DNA from: Bog-473 sp963781955
GTDB taxonomy: Bacteria; Actinomycetota; Acidimicrobiia; Acidimicrobiales; RAAP-2
Reading direction: 5' to 3'
Assembly (NCBI GenBank): GCA_963781955.1
Contig: CAWAHU010000002.1
Span: forward strand, 434,001 to 498,000
Length of the DNA stretch: 64,000 nucleotides
Both the position numbers and the translations under genes were made by a program. Positions 23,418-30,968 of this stretch are shown piece by piece (the stretch's first letter is position 1; each line of letters opens with the position of its first letter). The notes under the pieces were generated by a model. That model made no database searches. It saw only the letters and a list, made by a program, of their open reading frames with translations, and had not been told where the DNA came from.

Positions 23418-24752
23418 TCAGAGGAGGGGTAGGTAGCGGTCGATTTCGAACTGGGTCACCTCGGCCTGGTATGCGTCCCACTCGGCGCGCTTGTTGCGGA
23501 TGAACCACTCGAAGACGTGCTCGCCGAGCGTCTCGGCCAGCAGCGCGGAGCCCTCCATCTCGTTCACGGCGTCGTGCAGGCTCGAGGGGAGCTGCTCGAT
23601 CCCCTTCGTGGCCAGGTCGCGGGGCGTCAGGGCGAAGAGGTTGTCGTCGGCCTCGGGCGGCAACGGGTAGTCCTCCTGCAGGCCGCGCAGGCCGGCGGCC
23701 AGGATCACGGCGAAGGCCAGGTATGGGTTGCACGCGCTGTCCGGCGACCGGTACTCGAGCCGGGTGGACTCGCTCTTGCCCATCTTGACCACGGGGACCC
23801 GCACCAAGGCCGACCGGTTGTTGCGGGCCCAGCTCACGTGGACCGGCGCCTCGTAGCCGCTGATGAGGCGCTTGTACGAGTTCACCCACTGGTTGGTCAC
23901 CGCCGTGATCTCGCGGGCGTGGTGCAGCAGGCCGGCGATGAACCGGCGCGCCACGTCGGAGAGGCCGTAGTCGTCAGTCTCGTCGACGAACGCGTTGCGC
24001 TCGCCCTGCCACAGCGAGATGTGGGTGTGCATGCCCGAGCCCTGCACGCCCGGCATGGGCTTGGGCATGAACGACGCGAAGACCCCTTCCTGGCGGGCCA
24101 TCTCCTTGATCACCATGCGGGCCGTCATGACGGTGTCGGCCATGGTCAGGGCGTCGGTGTAGCGCAGGTCGATCTCGTGTTGGCTACGGGCGTCCTCGTG
24201 CTGGGTGTGCTCGACGGGGATCCCCATCTCCTCGAGGGCGAGGACCGAGCGGCGCCGCAGGTCGCTGGCGAGGTCCGCCACGCTGAGGTCGAAGTACGAG
24301 CCGTTGTCGATCGGCGCCGGACCCAGTGCGGGGTCCGAGTGGGCGAAGTAGAAGTACTCGAGCTCTGGCGAGGCGAAGAAGGTGTAGCCGGCCGCGTGCG
24401 CCGTCTCGAGCGTCCGCCGCAGCGCATGGCGGGGGTCGCCCTCGAAGGGCGTCCCGTCGAGGTTGGCGATGTCGCAGAACACCCGTGCCACCTGGGCGTC
24501 GTCGTGGTGCCAGGGCAGCAGCTGGAAGGTGGTCGGGTCGGGCCGAGCCAGCACGTCGGCCTCCTGGACCCGGCTGAACCCGTCAATGGCCGAGCCGTCG
24601 AAGGTCATTCCCTCGTCGAGGGCGTTCTCGAGCTCCGCCGGCGTGATGTTGAACCCCTTGGGTGTCCCCAGCACGTCGGTGAACCACAACTGGACGAAGC
24701 GGATGCCCCGCTCCTCGACGGTCCGCAGTACGTAGTCCCGCTGGCTCTGCAC
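23418..24752 (-). CDS. type I glutamine synthetase, GlnA2-like
   Basis: 444 residues from a GTG. N-terminal 'RDYVLRTVEERGIRFVQLWFTDVLGTPKGFNI' and 'DGSAIDGFSRVQEADVLA' match actinobacterial GlnA2 (Rv2222c-like). Catalytic motifs are 'GSGMHTHISLW' (ATP/glutamate site) and 'NRSALVRVPVV...RLEYRSPDSACNPYLAFAVILAAGL'. The adenylylation-loop tyrosine is absent: 'DNLFALTPRD' has Phe where GlnA1 has Tyr, so it is not regulated by adenylylation. It makes glutamine, or glutamyl-amides in some paralogues, in the cytoplasm. It is followed by the GlnR-like gene and diverges from nadE, which uses glutamine as its nitrogen donor. Confidence 0.93.
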   Translation of the reverse strand: MQSQRDYVLRTVEERGIRFVQLWFTDVLGTPKGFNITPAELENALDEGMTFDGSAIDGFSRVQEADVLARPDPTTFQLLPWHHDDAQVARVFCDIANLDGTPFEGDPRHALRRTLETAHAAGYTFFASPELEYFYFAHSDPALGPAPIDNGSYFDLSVADLASDLRRRSVLALEEMGIPVEHTQHEDARSQHEIDLRYTDALTMADTVMTARMVIKEMARQEGVFASFMPKPMPGVQGSGMHTHISLWQGERNAFVDETDDYGLSDVARRFIAGLLHHAREITAVTNQWVNSYKRLISGYEAPVHVSWARNNRSALVRVPVVKMGKSESTRLEYRSPDSACNPYLAFAVILAAGLRGLQEDYPLPPEADDNLFALTPRDLATKGIEQLPSSLHDAVNEMEGSALLAETLGEHVFEWFIRNKRAEWDAYQAEVTQFEIDRYLPLL

Positions 24753-24845
24753 CGCACCAGCTTCGCATGCCCGGCGACGCCCTCCCCCGGCTCCGCGTCG
24801 CGCCCGCCCTCCTGGGCGGCCGCGACGCGCCGGTAGGCTGGGGTG

Positions 24846-26579
24846 ATGCCGACCCTGCGCCTGGCAGCCGCGCAGCTGAACACGGTTGTCGGCGACCTGT
24901 CGGGCAACGTGGAGCGGCTGCTGGCCGCTCTGGCGAAGGCCGAGGCGGCCGGGGCCGACCTGTGCGTGGCACCCGAGCTCGCCATCACCGGCTACCCGCC
25001 CGAGGACCTGCTGCTCAAGCCCACGTTCGTGGCGGACAACGTGGCCGCGCTCGAGAAGGTGGCCGCCGCCACGGGCCAGTGCGCAATGGTCGTGGGCTAC
25101 GTGGGCGCCGCCCCGGGCGGCCAGGGCCTGGCCAACGCGGCCGCTGTGTGCGCGGGTGGCCGGGTGGCCGGCGTCTGCCACAAGCGCTTTCTGCCCAACT
25201 ACGGCGTGTTCGACGAGCAGCGCTGGTTCGTCCCGGGCACCGAGCCCCCCACGCTCTTCGGCGTGGCGGGGGCCTGGGTGGGCGTCTCGATCTGCGAGGA
25301 CGTCTGGTTCGACGATGGCCCGGTGGCGCACGCCGGCCGCGCCGGGGCCGACCTCGTGGTGAACCTCAACGCGTCGCCCTTCAACCGGGGACGGCGGACC
25401 GAGCGGTTGGCCATGCTCGGCCGCCGGGTGGCCGAGGCCGGCTGCGCCATCGCCTACGTCAACCAGGTCGGTGGCCAGGACGAGCTGGTCTTCGACGGTG
25501 ACTCGCTCGTGTTGAGCGTGGATGGGACCCTGGTGGCGAGTGGCGCCCAGTTCGCCGAGGACCTTGTCGTGGTCGACCTGCCGCTCCGTGAGCACCGGCC
25601 GCGGCCCGTCACCGAACTGCTCCCGAGGGTTTCGGTGACCGCGCCCCGCCGCACGGCGCCGCCGCTCGAGCGCCGTGAGCCGCGCCCCGCGCTGAGCGGA
25701 CATGCCGAGGTGTACGAGGCGCTGGTGCTCGGTACGCGGGACTACCTGGGCAAGAACGGGTTTGTCGAGGCGGTGGTCGGCCTCTCGGGCGGCATCGACT
25801 CCTCGCTCGTGGCCACCATCGCCGTCGACGCGCTCGGGGCCGGGCGCGTGCACGGGATCTCGATGCCGTCGCGCTACTCGAGCGAGGGCTCGCGCACCGA
25901 CGCCTCCGCTCTGGCCGACCGGCTCGGCATCGACCTCAAGGTGGTGCCGATCGAGGAGGCCCACGTCGCCTTCGCCTCCATGCTGGCCCCGGTGCTCGGG
26001 CGCGAGCCCTTCGGGCTGACCGACGAGAACCTCCAGTCGCGCCTGCGGGGCGTCCTGCTCATGGCGGTTTCCAACGCCAAGGGCTGGATCGTCCTGACGA
26101 CCGGCAACAAGAGCGAAATGGCCACTGGGTACTCCACGCTCTACGGCGACTCGGCCGGCGGGTTCGCCGTGATCAAGGACGTCCCCAAGACATTGGTCTA
26201 CGACCTGTGCCGGTACCGCAACATGCAGGCGGTGCTCGAGGGACTGCCCGGCCCCATCCCCGACAGCGTGCTGGACAAGCCGCCGTCGGCCGAGTTGCGC
26301 CCCGACCAGCGCGACGACCAGTCGCTGCCGTCCTACGAGGAGCTCGACCCGGTCCTCCAGGGCTACGTCGAGCGAGACCGCACGGCGGCCGACCTGGTGG
26401 CCGAGGGCTTCGACCCGGGCGTGGTCGACCGGGTGGTGCGGCTGGTCGACGGCGCCGAGTACAAGCGGCGCCAGATGCCCCCCGGCGTCCGTATCACCAC
26501 CAAGGCCTTCGGCAAGGACCGGCGCATGCCCATCACCAACCGCTACCGGTCGCCGGCGGCGGGGGAGCCGGGTGACTGA
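24846..26579 (+). CDS. nadE: glutamine-dependent NAD+ synthetase
   Basis: 577 residues in two domains. The N-terminal glutaminase (nitrilase fold) has the Glu-Lys-Cys triad in 'CVAPELAITGYPPEDLL', 'CHKRFLPNYGVFDEQRWF' and 'VGVSICEDVWF'. The C-terminal synthetase (from about residue 285) has the PP-loop 'VGLSGGIDSSLVATIAVDALG' and 'VLTTGNKSEMATGYSTLYGDSAGGFAVIKDVPKTLVYDLC'. It converts NaAD to NAD+ with glutamine-derived ammonia. ATG at 24846 is chosen over the adjacent GTG. The last 8 bases overlap the next gene. Intact and standard in length for the short, single-chain class. Confidence 0.96.
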   Translation: MPTLRLAAAQLNTVVGDLSGNVERLLAALAKAEAAGADLCVAPELAITGYPPEDLLLKPTFVADNVAALEKVAAATGQCAMVVGYVGAAPGGQGLANAAAVCAGGRVAGVCHKRFLPNYGVFDEQRWFVPGTEPPTLFGVAGAWVGVSICEDVWFDDGPVAHAGRAGADLVVNLNASPFNRGRRTERLAMLGRRVAEAGCAIAYVNQVGGQDELVFDGDSLVLSVDGTLVASGAQFAEDLVVVDLPLREHRPRPVTELLPRVSVTAPRRTAPPLERREPRPALSGHAEVYEALVLGTRDYLGKNGFVEAVVGLSGGIDSSLVATIAVDALGAGRVHGISMPSRYSSEGSRTDASALADRLGIDLKVVPIEEAHVAFASMLAPVLGREPFGLTDENLQSRLRGVLLMAVSNAKGWIVLTTGNKSEMATGYSTLYGDSAGGFAVIKDVPKTLVYDLCRYRNMQAVLEGLPGPIPDSVLDKPPSAELRPDQRDDQSLPSYEELDPVLQGYVERDRTAADLVAEGFDPGVVDRVVRLVDGAEYKRRQMPPGVRITTKAFGKDRRMPITNRYRSPAAGEPGD

Positions 26580-27174
26580 GGCCCCTGCGGCTGTCCCTCC
26601 ACCGGGGTGGCGGCCGATCGACGAGCTGGCGCGCCTGGTGGGTGCCTACTGCTGGCTCGAGCACCGGGTGTTCGAGGTGACCGGCACCTGGGGAGCGCGG
26701 CCCGTTGGGCGGTCCGGCGACGCCGCGCTGGTCGTGTGGTGCGCCGCCGCCTCCCGGCGCCACGCCGACCTGGCGCGGGCGTGGGCCGATCGCCTGCCGG
26801 CACGGGCCGGGGTCGACCGGGTCGCACTCGTGGCCGCACCCGACCCGGTGCTGGCCTCGGCACTCGAGGCCATCGAGGCGTTCCCGGACCTCGAAGGCGG
26901 GTTCGGGGTGCTGGTCGGCTCGGTGCTGCCCCGCGTCCACCGGGCCTACGGCGCCCATCTGGGCACGGCCGCGGCGGTCAGCGAGGCCCCCGTCATGGAG
27001 GTCCTGGCCCGGGCCACCCGGGAGCTCGACGGCGAGATCCACGACGGCCACCGACTCCTGGGGCAGCCGCAGGGCGGTGCCGGGGCCGGGGACGAACGGG
27101 CCCGCGACCTGGGGACAACCTTCGAACGGTCGTTTGACTCGGCGGGTGTTTTCCCTGCTGTACGCCCATCTTGA
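26572..27174 (+). CDS. hypothetical protein, possible ferritin-like helical bundle
   Basis: 200 residues, with GTG start overlapping the nadE stop region. 'IDELARLVGAYCWLEHRVFEVTGTWGA' and 'WCAAASRRHADLARAWADRLP' form paired amphipathic helices with E..H and H spacing that recalls ferritin-like metal sites. The C-terminal part ('VMEVLARATRELDGEIHDGHRLL') offers another E...H pair. I do not recognise a named family. Translational coupling with nadE suggests co-expression only. The last 30 residues are low in similarity-like character. Confidence 0.6.
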   Translation: MTEAPAAVPPPGWRPIDELARLVGAYCWLEHRVFEVTGTWGARPVGRSGDAALVVWCAAASRRHADLARAWADRLPARAGVDRVALVAAPDPVLASALEAIEAFPDLEGGFGVLVGSVLPRVHRAYGAHLGTAAAVSEAPVMEVLARATRELDGEIHDGHRLLGQPQGGAGAGDERARDLGTTFERSFDSAGVFPAVRPS

Positions 27175-27304
27175 CAGCGCCTTTACACTGGCATCCGCAG
27201 CACACGCGCGCCGGGAACGGGGGGAACGGGCGAGCGCTGCGTGAATCGAGCCCCACAACCCGGCCAGGTCCCCCTGTCCAGGCCCGTGGAGCGGAACGTG
27301 AGGC

Positions 27305-28249
27305 ATGATCTTGGCGAAGGAACGAATCGAGCGCGATGATGAGGACCTCGTCCGGCTCTACCTGACTGACATCGGGCAGTACCCCCTTCTGACGAAGGAC
27401 GACGAGGTCCGACTGGCCCAGGCCATCGAGGCCGGGCGCGACGCCGAGGGCGACCTGGCTAAGGCGCCCAAGGGGCTGACCACGGCCAAGCGGCGCGAGC
27501 TGCGGCGTGCCGTCATGGAGGGTGAGCAGGCCCAGCAGACCTTCGTGCAGTCGAACCTGCGCCTCGTGGTCTCGATCGCCAAGAAATACCAGGCGTCAGG
27601 GCTCCCGCTCCTCGACCTGATCCAGGAGGGCAACCTCGGCCTCATGCACGCGGTCGAGAAGTTCGACTGGCGCAAGGGCTTCAAGTTCTCCACCTACGCG
27701 ACCTGGTGGATCCGCCAGGCCATCACCCGTGGCATCGCCAACACCGGCCGTACCATCCGCCTGCCCGTGCACGCCGGCGACACGTTGGCCCGCGTGCAGA
27801 AGGCGCAAGCCCGTCTGGAGCTCAAGCTCGGGCGACCGGCCACGTTGGCCGAGCTCGGCGTCGAGGTCGAGATGCCCGAGGACAAGCTCGTCGAGGCGCT
27901 CCGCTTCCGGGCCGAGCCCCTGTCACTGTCGGAGCCCCTGCGCGAGGACGGGGACGCCGAGTTGGGCGACGTCGTCGAGGACCGCTCGGCCGAGTCGCCT
28001 TTCGAAGTGGCGGCGGTGTCGCTGCTGCCCGACGAGATCGGCCGGCTGCTCTCGCCCCTCGACGAGCGCGAGCGCGAGATCCTGCGTCTGCGCTTCGGCC
28101 TTGACCGCGGGGAACCCCGCACCCTCGAGGAGGTGGGCGAGCACTTCAACCTGACCCGTGAGCGGATCCGCCAGATCGAGGCCCGGGCCATGTCGAAGCT
28201 ACGCCACCCCTCGTCGGACACCGGCGCACGCGATCTGCTGACCGTCTAG
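27305..28249 (+). CDS. group 2 sigma-70 family RNA polymerase sigma factor
   Basis: 314 residues. Region 1.2 is 'DLVRLYLTDIGQYPLLTKDDEVRLAQAIEAG'. Region 2 is 'FVQSNLRLVVSIAKKYQASGLPLLDLIQEGNLGLMHAVEKFDWRKGFKFSTYATWWIRQAITRGI', with the aromatic residues that melt the -10. Region 3 is 'RTIRLPVHAGDTLARVQKAQARLE', and region 4 is 'EREILRLRFGLDRGEPRTLEEVGEHFNLTRERIRQIEARAMSKLRH'. The lack of a long acidic N-terminal 1.1 region makes it SigB/HrdB-paralogue-like rather than clearly the primary sigma. ATG follows GGAGCGG. It lies alone, followed by a 24-codon membrane ORF. Confidence 0.93.
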   Translation: MILAKERIERDDEDLVRLYLTDIGQYPLLTKDDEVRLAQAIEAGRDAEGDLAKAPKGLTTAKRRELRRAVMEGEQAQQTFVQSNLRLVVSIAKKYQASGLPLLDLIQEGNLGLMHAVEKFDWRKGFKFSTYATWWIRQAITRGIANTGRTIRLPVHAGDTLARVQKAQARLELKLGRPATLAELGVEVEMPEDKLVEALRFRAEPLSLSEPLREDGDAELGDVVEDRSAESPFEVAAVSLLPDEIGRLLSPLDEREREILRLRFGLDRGEPRTLEEVGEHFNLTRERIRQIEARAMSKLRHPSSDTGARDLLTV

Positions 28250-28270
28250 CGGCGCCTAGGCTCGTCCGGC

Positions 28271-28345
28271 ATGAAGAAGCTAATCGTCATCGCCGTGCTC
28301 GTCGCTCTGGGCATCCTCGCTGCCCGCCGCCTCCGCGAGGCCTGA
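28271..28345 (+). CDS. possible 24-residue single-pass membrane microprotein
   Basis: An ATG-to-TGA frame 21 bases after the sigma factor stop encodes a start 'MKKLIVIAVLVALGILAA' and the tail 'RRLREA'. Two lysines, a 15-residue hydrophobic helix and a basic tail form the classic topology of a small membrane protein (compare actinobacterial DLW-39-like microproteins). No strong ribosome-binding site is seen. It would be the distal cistron of the sigma-factor message. Confidence 0.45.
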   Translation: MKKLIVIAVLVALGILAARRLREA

Positions 28346-28359
28346 TCGCAGCCTGAGCC

Positions 28360-29163
28360 CTAGGCGGCGGCGCGCGTCGCCGCCCGCCGCCCGCTGCCCG
28401 GCCGATGGGCGCGGCGCCACAGGATGAGCGCCGCCCCGGCAACCGCGAGGCTCGTCGTCACGACGGGCGTGGTGCGGCCGACCCGGTCGCGTAGGCGGAT
28501 GGGCTTGGTGAAGTTCCGGGTCTCCCACCCGCGCTCGCGGGCCACTTTGGCCAGCGCCCGGTCTGGGTTCACGGCCACGGGACGTCCGACCGCCTCAAGC
28601 ATCGGGAGGTCGGTGGCCGAGTCGGAGTAGGCGCTGCTCGCCCCGAGGTCTATCCCGGTGCGCGCGGCCAGTTCCCGTATGGCGTCCGCCTTGGACTCGC
28701 CGTAGGCGTAGAAGGCCATCCGACCGGTGTAGCGGCCCTGCTCGTCCACTTCGCCGCGCGAGCAGATGGCGCCGTCGACACCGAGCAGGTCTGCCAGGGG
28801 GAGCACGATCTCCTCGGGCGACGCGGAGACGATGTACACGCGATGGCCGGCAGCGCGATGCAGCTCCATGAGCTCGAGCGCCTCGGCATACATGATGGGC
28901 TCAATGGTCTGGAGCATCGTCTCGCGCACGATCTGGCGCACCTGGGCCCGGTCCCAGCCCTTGGTCACGGCCAGCATCGACTCGCGCACCCGGGCCAGCC
29001 GCTCCTCGTCAGCCCCGAAGTAGAGGTAGATGAGCTGCGAGAGGGCGGCCCGGGCCACCAGGCGGCGGTTGATCAACCCACCCTTGCGGAAGGGGCGACC
29101 GAAGGCGGCGATGGAGGCGCGGTCGATGACCGTCTTGTCCAGGTCGAAGAACGCCGCCTCCAT
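28360..29163 (-). CDS. HAD-IB family phosphatase with C-terminal membrane helix
   Basis: 267 residues. HAD motif I is 'AAFFDLDKTVID', motif II 'VYIVSASPEE', motif III the Lys in 'YGESKADAIREL', and motif IV 'SAYSDSATDLPMLEAVG'. These belong to the SerB/CicA-like IB subclass acting on phosphoserine-like or lipid phosphate substrates. A hydrophobic helix near the C-terminus ('TPVVTTSLAVAGAALILW') and a basic tail suggest membrane attachment, favouring a lipid-linked substrate (inference). The start at 29163 is where motif I begins. The upstream open frame is a shadow of trkA. Confidence 0.86.
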   Translation of the reverse strand: MEAAFFDLDKTVIDRASIAAFGRPFRKGGLINRRLVARAALSQLIYLYFGADEERLARVRESMLAVTKGWDRAQVRQIVRETMLQTIEPIMYAEALELMELHRAAGHRVYIVSASPEEIVLPLADLLGVDGAICSRGEVDEQGRYTGRMAFYAYGESKADAIRELAARTGIDLGASSAYSDSATDLPMLEAVGRPVAVNPDRALAKVARERGWETRNFTKPIRLRDRVGRTTPVVTTSLAVAGAALILWRRAHRPGSGRRAATRAAA

Positions 29164-29302
29164 ATCTTCATGGTACGGGCGAAGCGATGGCTTCCTTGAG
29201 CGCGCGTGACTGGGAGGCGGCGGGCGGGTGAACGTCCGGTGGCCCTGAACGGGGGGTTTGTGCCTGTCGCCGGCCCGTAGCCGCGGTTGCAAAGCGGTTG
29301 CG

Positions 29303-30100
29303 TCAGCCGGCGCCGTCGCCTGCGGTCCCGATTTCAAGGTCCGGCTCGACCTCGGGGCCCATGTCCGACTCGACCTCGGGGTCCATGTCCAACACGACCT
29401 CGGGGTCCATGTCCGACTCGGCATCGGTGTCCAGGCCCGACTCGGCGATGAAGACCTCATGGACCTTGTGCTCGGCGTCCGCCGTGACGAGCACCAGCAC
29501 CTCGTCGCCGGACTGCAGCGTGGTGTCGCCCCTGGGGACGATGAGGCGGTCACCCCTGACGACGGCCACCACGACAGCGTCGCGGGGGAAGCCCAGCTCC
29601 GCGATGGCGGTATCGTTGGCCGGCGAGTCCTCGGCCAGGGTGATCTCGACGAGGTGGGCGGCGCCTCCTTGGAACTGCAGCAGGCGTACCAGCGAGCCGA
29701 CCGACACCGCCTCCTCGACGAGCGCGGTGAGGAGCTGGGGCGTCGAGACCGAGACGTCGACACCCCAGCTCTCGTTGAAGAGCCACTGGTTCTTCGGGTG
29801 GTTGACCCGCGCCACGACGCGAGGCACGGCGAACTCCTGCTTGGCCAGCAACGAGACCACCAGGTTGTCCTCGTCGTCCCCGGTCGCCGCCACCACCACG
29901 TCGACCGTGGCCAGGCCGGCGGCATCGAGGGAGGAGACCTCGCAGGCGTCGGCGGCCACCCAGGTGATGGGGAGGGTGTCCCTCAGGCGCTCCACGATCT
30001 CCGGGTCCTGCTCGAACACGAGCACCTCGTGGCCGTTGGCGTGCAGGTCCTTCGCGATGGCCGTACCGACGCTGCCCGCTCCGGCGATGGCGACCCTCAC
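29303..30100 (-). CDS. TrkA-type K+ channel/transporter regulatory subunit
   Basis: 265 residues. The Rossmann RCK-N domain is 'RVAIAGAGSVGTAIAKDLHANGHEVLVFEQDP', with 'VVAATGDDEDNLVVSLLAKQEFAVPRVVARVNHPKN' as the ligand-binding core. An RCK-C domain follows ('ITLAEDSPANDTAIAELGFPRDAVVVAVVRGDRLIVPRGDTTLQSGDEVLVLV'). The last 40 residues are an acidic Asp/Glu/Met repeat encoded by imperfect tandem DNA repeats. GTG start overlaps the preceding trkA gene by GTGA. The two TrkA genes match mycobacterial ceoB/ceoC in arrangement. Confidence 0.9.
   Translation of the reverse strand: MRVAIAGAGSVGTAIAKDLHANGHEVLVFEQDPEIVERLRDTLPITWVAADACEVSSLDAAGLATVDVVVAATGDDEDNLVVSLLAKQEFAVPRVVARVNHPKNQWLFNESWGVDVSVSTPQLLTALVEEAVSVGSLVRLLQFQGGAAHLVEITLAEDSPANDTAIAELGFPRDAVVVAVVRGDRLIVPRGDTTLQSGDEVLVLVTADAEHKVHEVFIAESGLDTDAESDMDPEVVLDMDPEVESDMGPEVEPDLEIGTAGDGAG
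29346..29432 (+). repeat. imperfect tandem repeats encoding the acidic TrkA tail
   Basis: Three to four imperfect units containing CTCGGGGTCCATGTCC, spaced 24-30 bases apart, encode (D/E)-S-D-M-D/G-P-E-V-type repeats at the C-terminus of the TrkA protein. In frame and length-variable. Confidence 0.65.
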
Positions 30101-30804
30101 GAGCCGTCCCCCTCGTCCTCGCCCGCACGGGAGTCTGCTCCGGGCGCCGTCCGGGAGGCGCCGCGCGGCATGGCCTCGTCGAGCTCGCGCAGCGCGTCGT
30201 CGAGGACCGCCATGTGGATCACGTCGCCTTCCTGGCCGATGAGTTCATGAGCGTCGAGGCGGGGCACGCCGGCGCGCGTGACGGCGACGATGCTGAGTTT
30301 CCCGGGCAGCTCGAGTTCGCCCAGGACCCGTCCGGCCCAGCCGTCGGGAAGCGTGCGGTCGACCAGCGTCAGGCGTCCGGTGGGGTCCGACCAGTCGAGC
30401 ACGTCGTGGTCGGGCAGGAGACGCCGCCGCACCTGGTCGATGGTCCAGGTCACGGTGGCGACGGTCGGGATACCGAGGCGCTGGTAGATCTCGGCCCGCC
30501 GGGGGTCGTAGATGCGGGCCACCACATGTGGGACGTCGAACCATTCGCGGGCGATGCGGACGGTGAGGATGTTGGTGTTGTCCCCGCTGGTGACGGCCGC
30601 CAGGGCACCGGCCCTCTCGGCACCGGCGACCTTCAGGTCGTCACGGTCGAAACCCGAACCGACGATCTTGTCGCCCTCCCAGTCCTTCAGGCGGCGGAAG
30701 GCCCGCTGTGTCTTGTCCACGACCGAGACCGAATGGCCCTCGGCGCTCAGGGACCTCGCGAGCCCCGACCCGACCCGGCCACAGCCGACCACGACGACGT
30801 GCAC
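30097..30804 (-). CDS. TrkA-type K+ transport regulatory subunit (first of pair)
   Basis: 235 residues from the GTG at 30804. Nucleotide-binding 'HVVVVGCGRVGSGLARSLSAEGHSVSVVD', 'AVTSGDNTNILTVRIAREWFDVPHVVARIYDPRRAEIYQRLG', then an RCK-C-like domain ('LPDGWAGRVLGELELPGKLSIVAVTRAGVPRLDAHELIGQEGDVIHMAV') and a Gly/Glu-rich tail. TrkA/RCK proteins gate K+ transporters in response to NAD(H), ATP or c-di-AMP. It diverges from the APC permease gene with 164 bases between, as Rv2691/Rv2692 do from Rv2690c in Mycobacterium tuberculosis. Confidence 0.9.
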   Translation of the reverse strand: MHVVVVGCGRVGSGLARSLSAEGHSVSVVDKTQRAFRRLKDWEGDKIVGSGFDRDDLKVAGAERAGALAAVTSGDNTNILTVRIAREWFDVPHVVARIYDPRRAEIYQRLGIPTVATVTWTIDQVRRRLLPDHDVLDWSDPTGRLTLVDRTLPDGWAGRVLGELELPGKLSIVAVTRAGVPRLDAHELIGQEGDVIHMAVLDDALRELDEAMPRGASRTAPGADSRAGEDEGDGS

Positions 30805-30968
30805 GCCACAGTGCAACACGCCCCGACCCCTGGCGCAAAAGCGCGCCGCCGGAGCGGGCGTGGGGGCCGACGAGGTCGGGTGTGGCGGAGGAACGGCAGG
30901 GGAACACGGCGGTGAGGGCCGCCCGCAGCGTTCGCCGGTGCCGCGGTGGTGCCGCCTACTGTGGGGCG

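Noticed and set aside
24753..25964. Upstream extension of the glutamine synthetase frame to 848 codons
   Set aside because: The extra 404 codons are antisense to nadE and have no family similarity; the GTG at 24752 is the family start.
27171..27189. TTGACA and TACACT before the sigma factor gene
   Set aside because: Only 7 bases separate them, so they cannot be one promoter, and no partner element is found at normal spacing.
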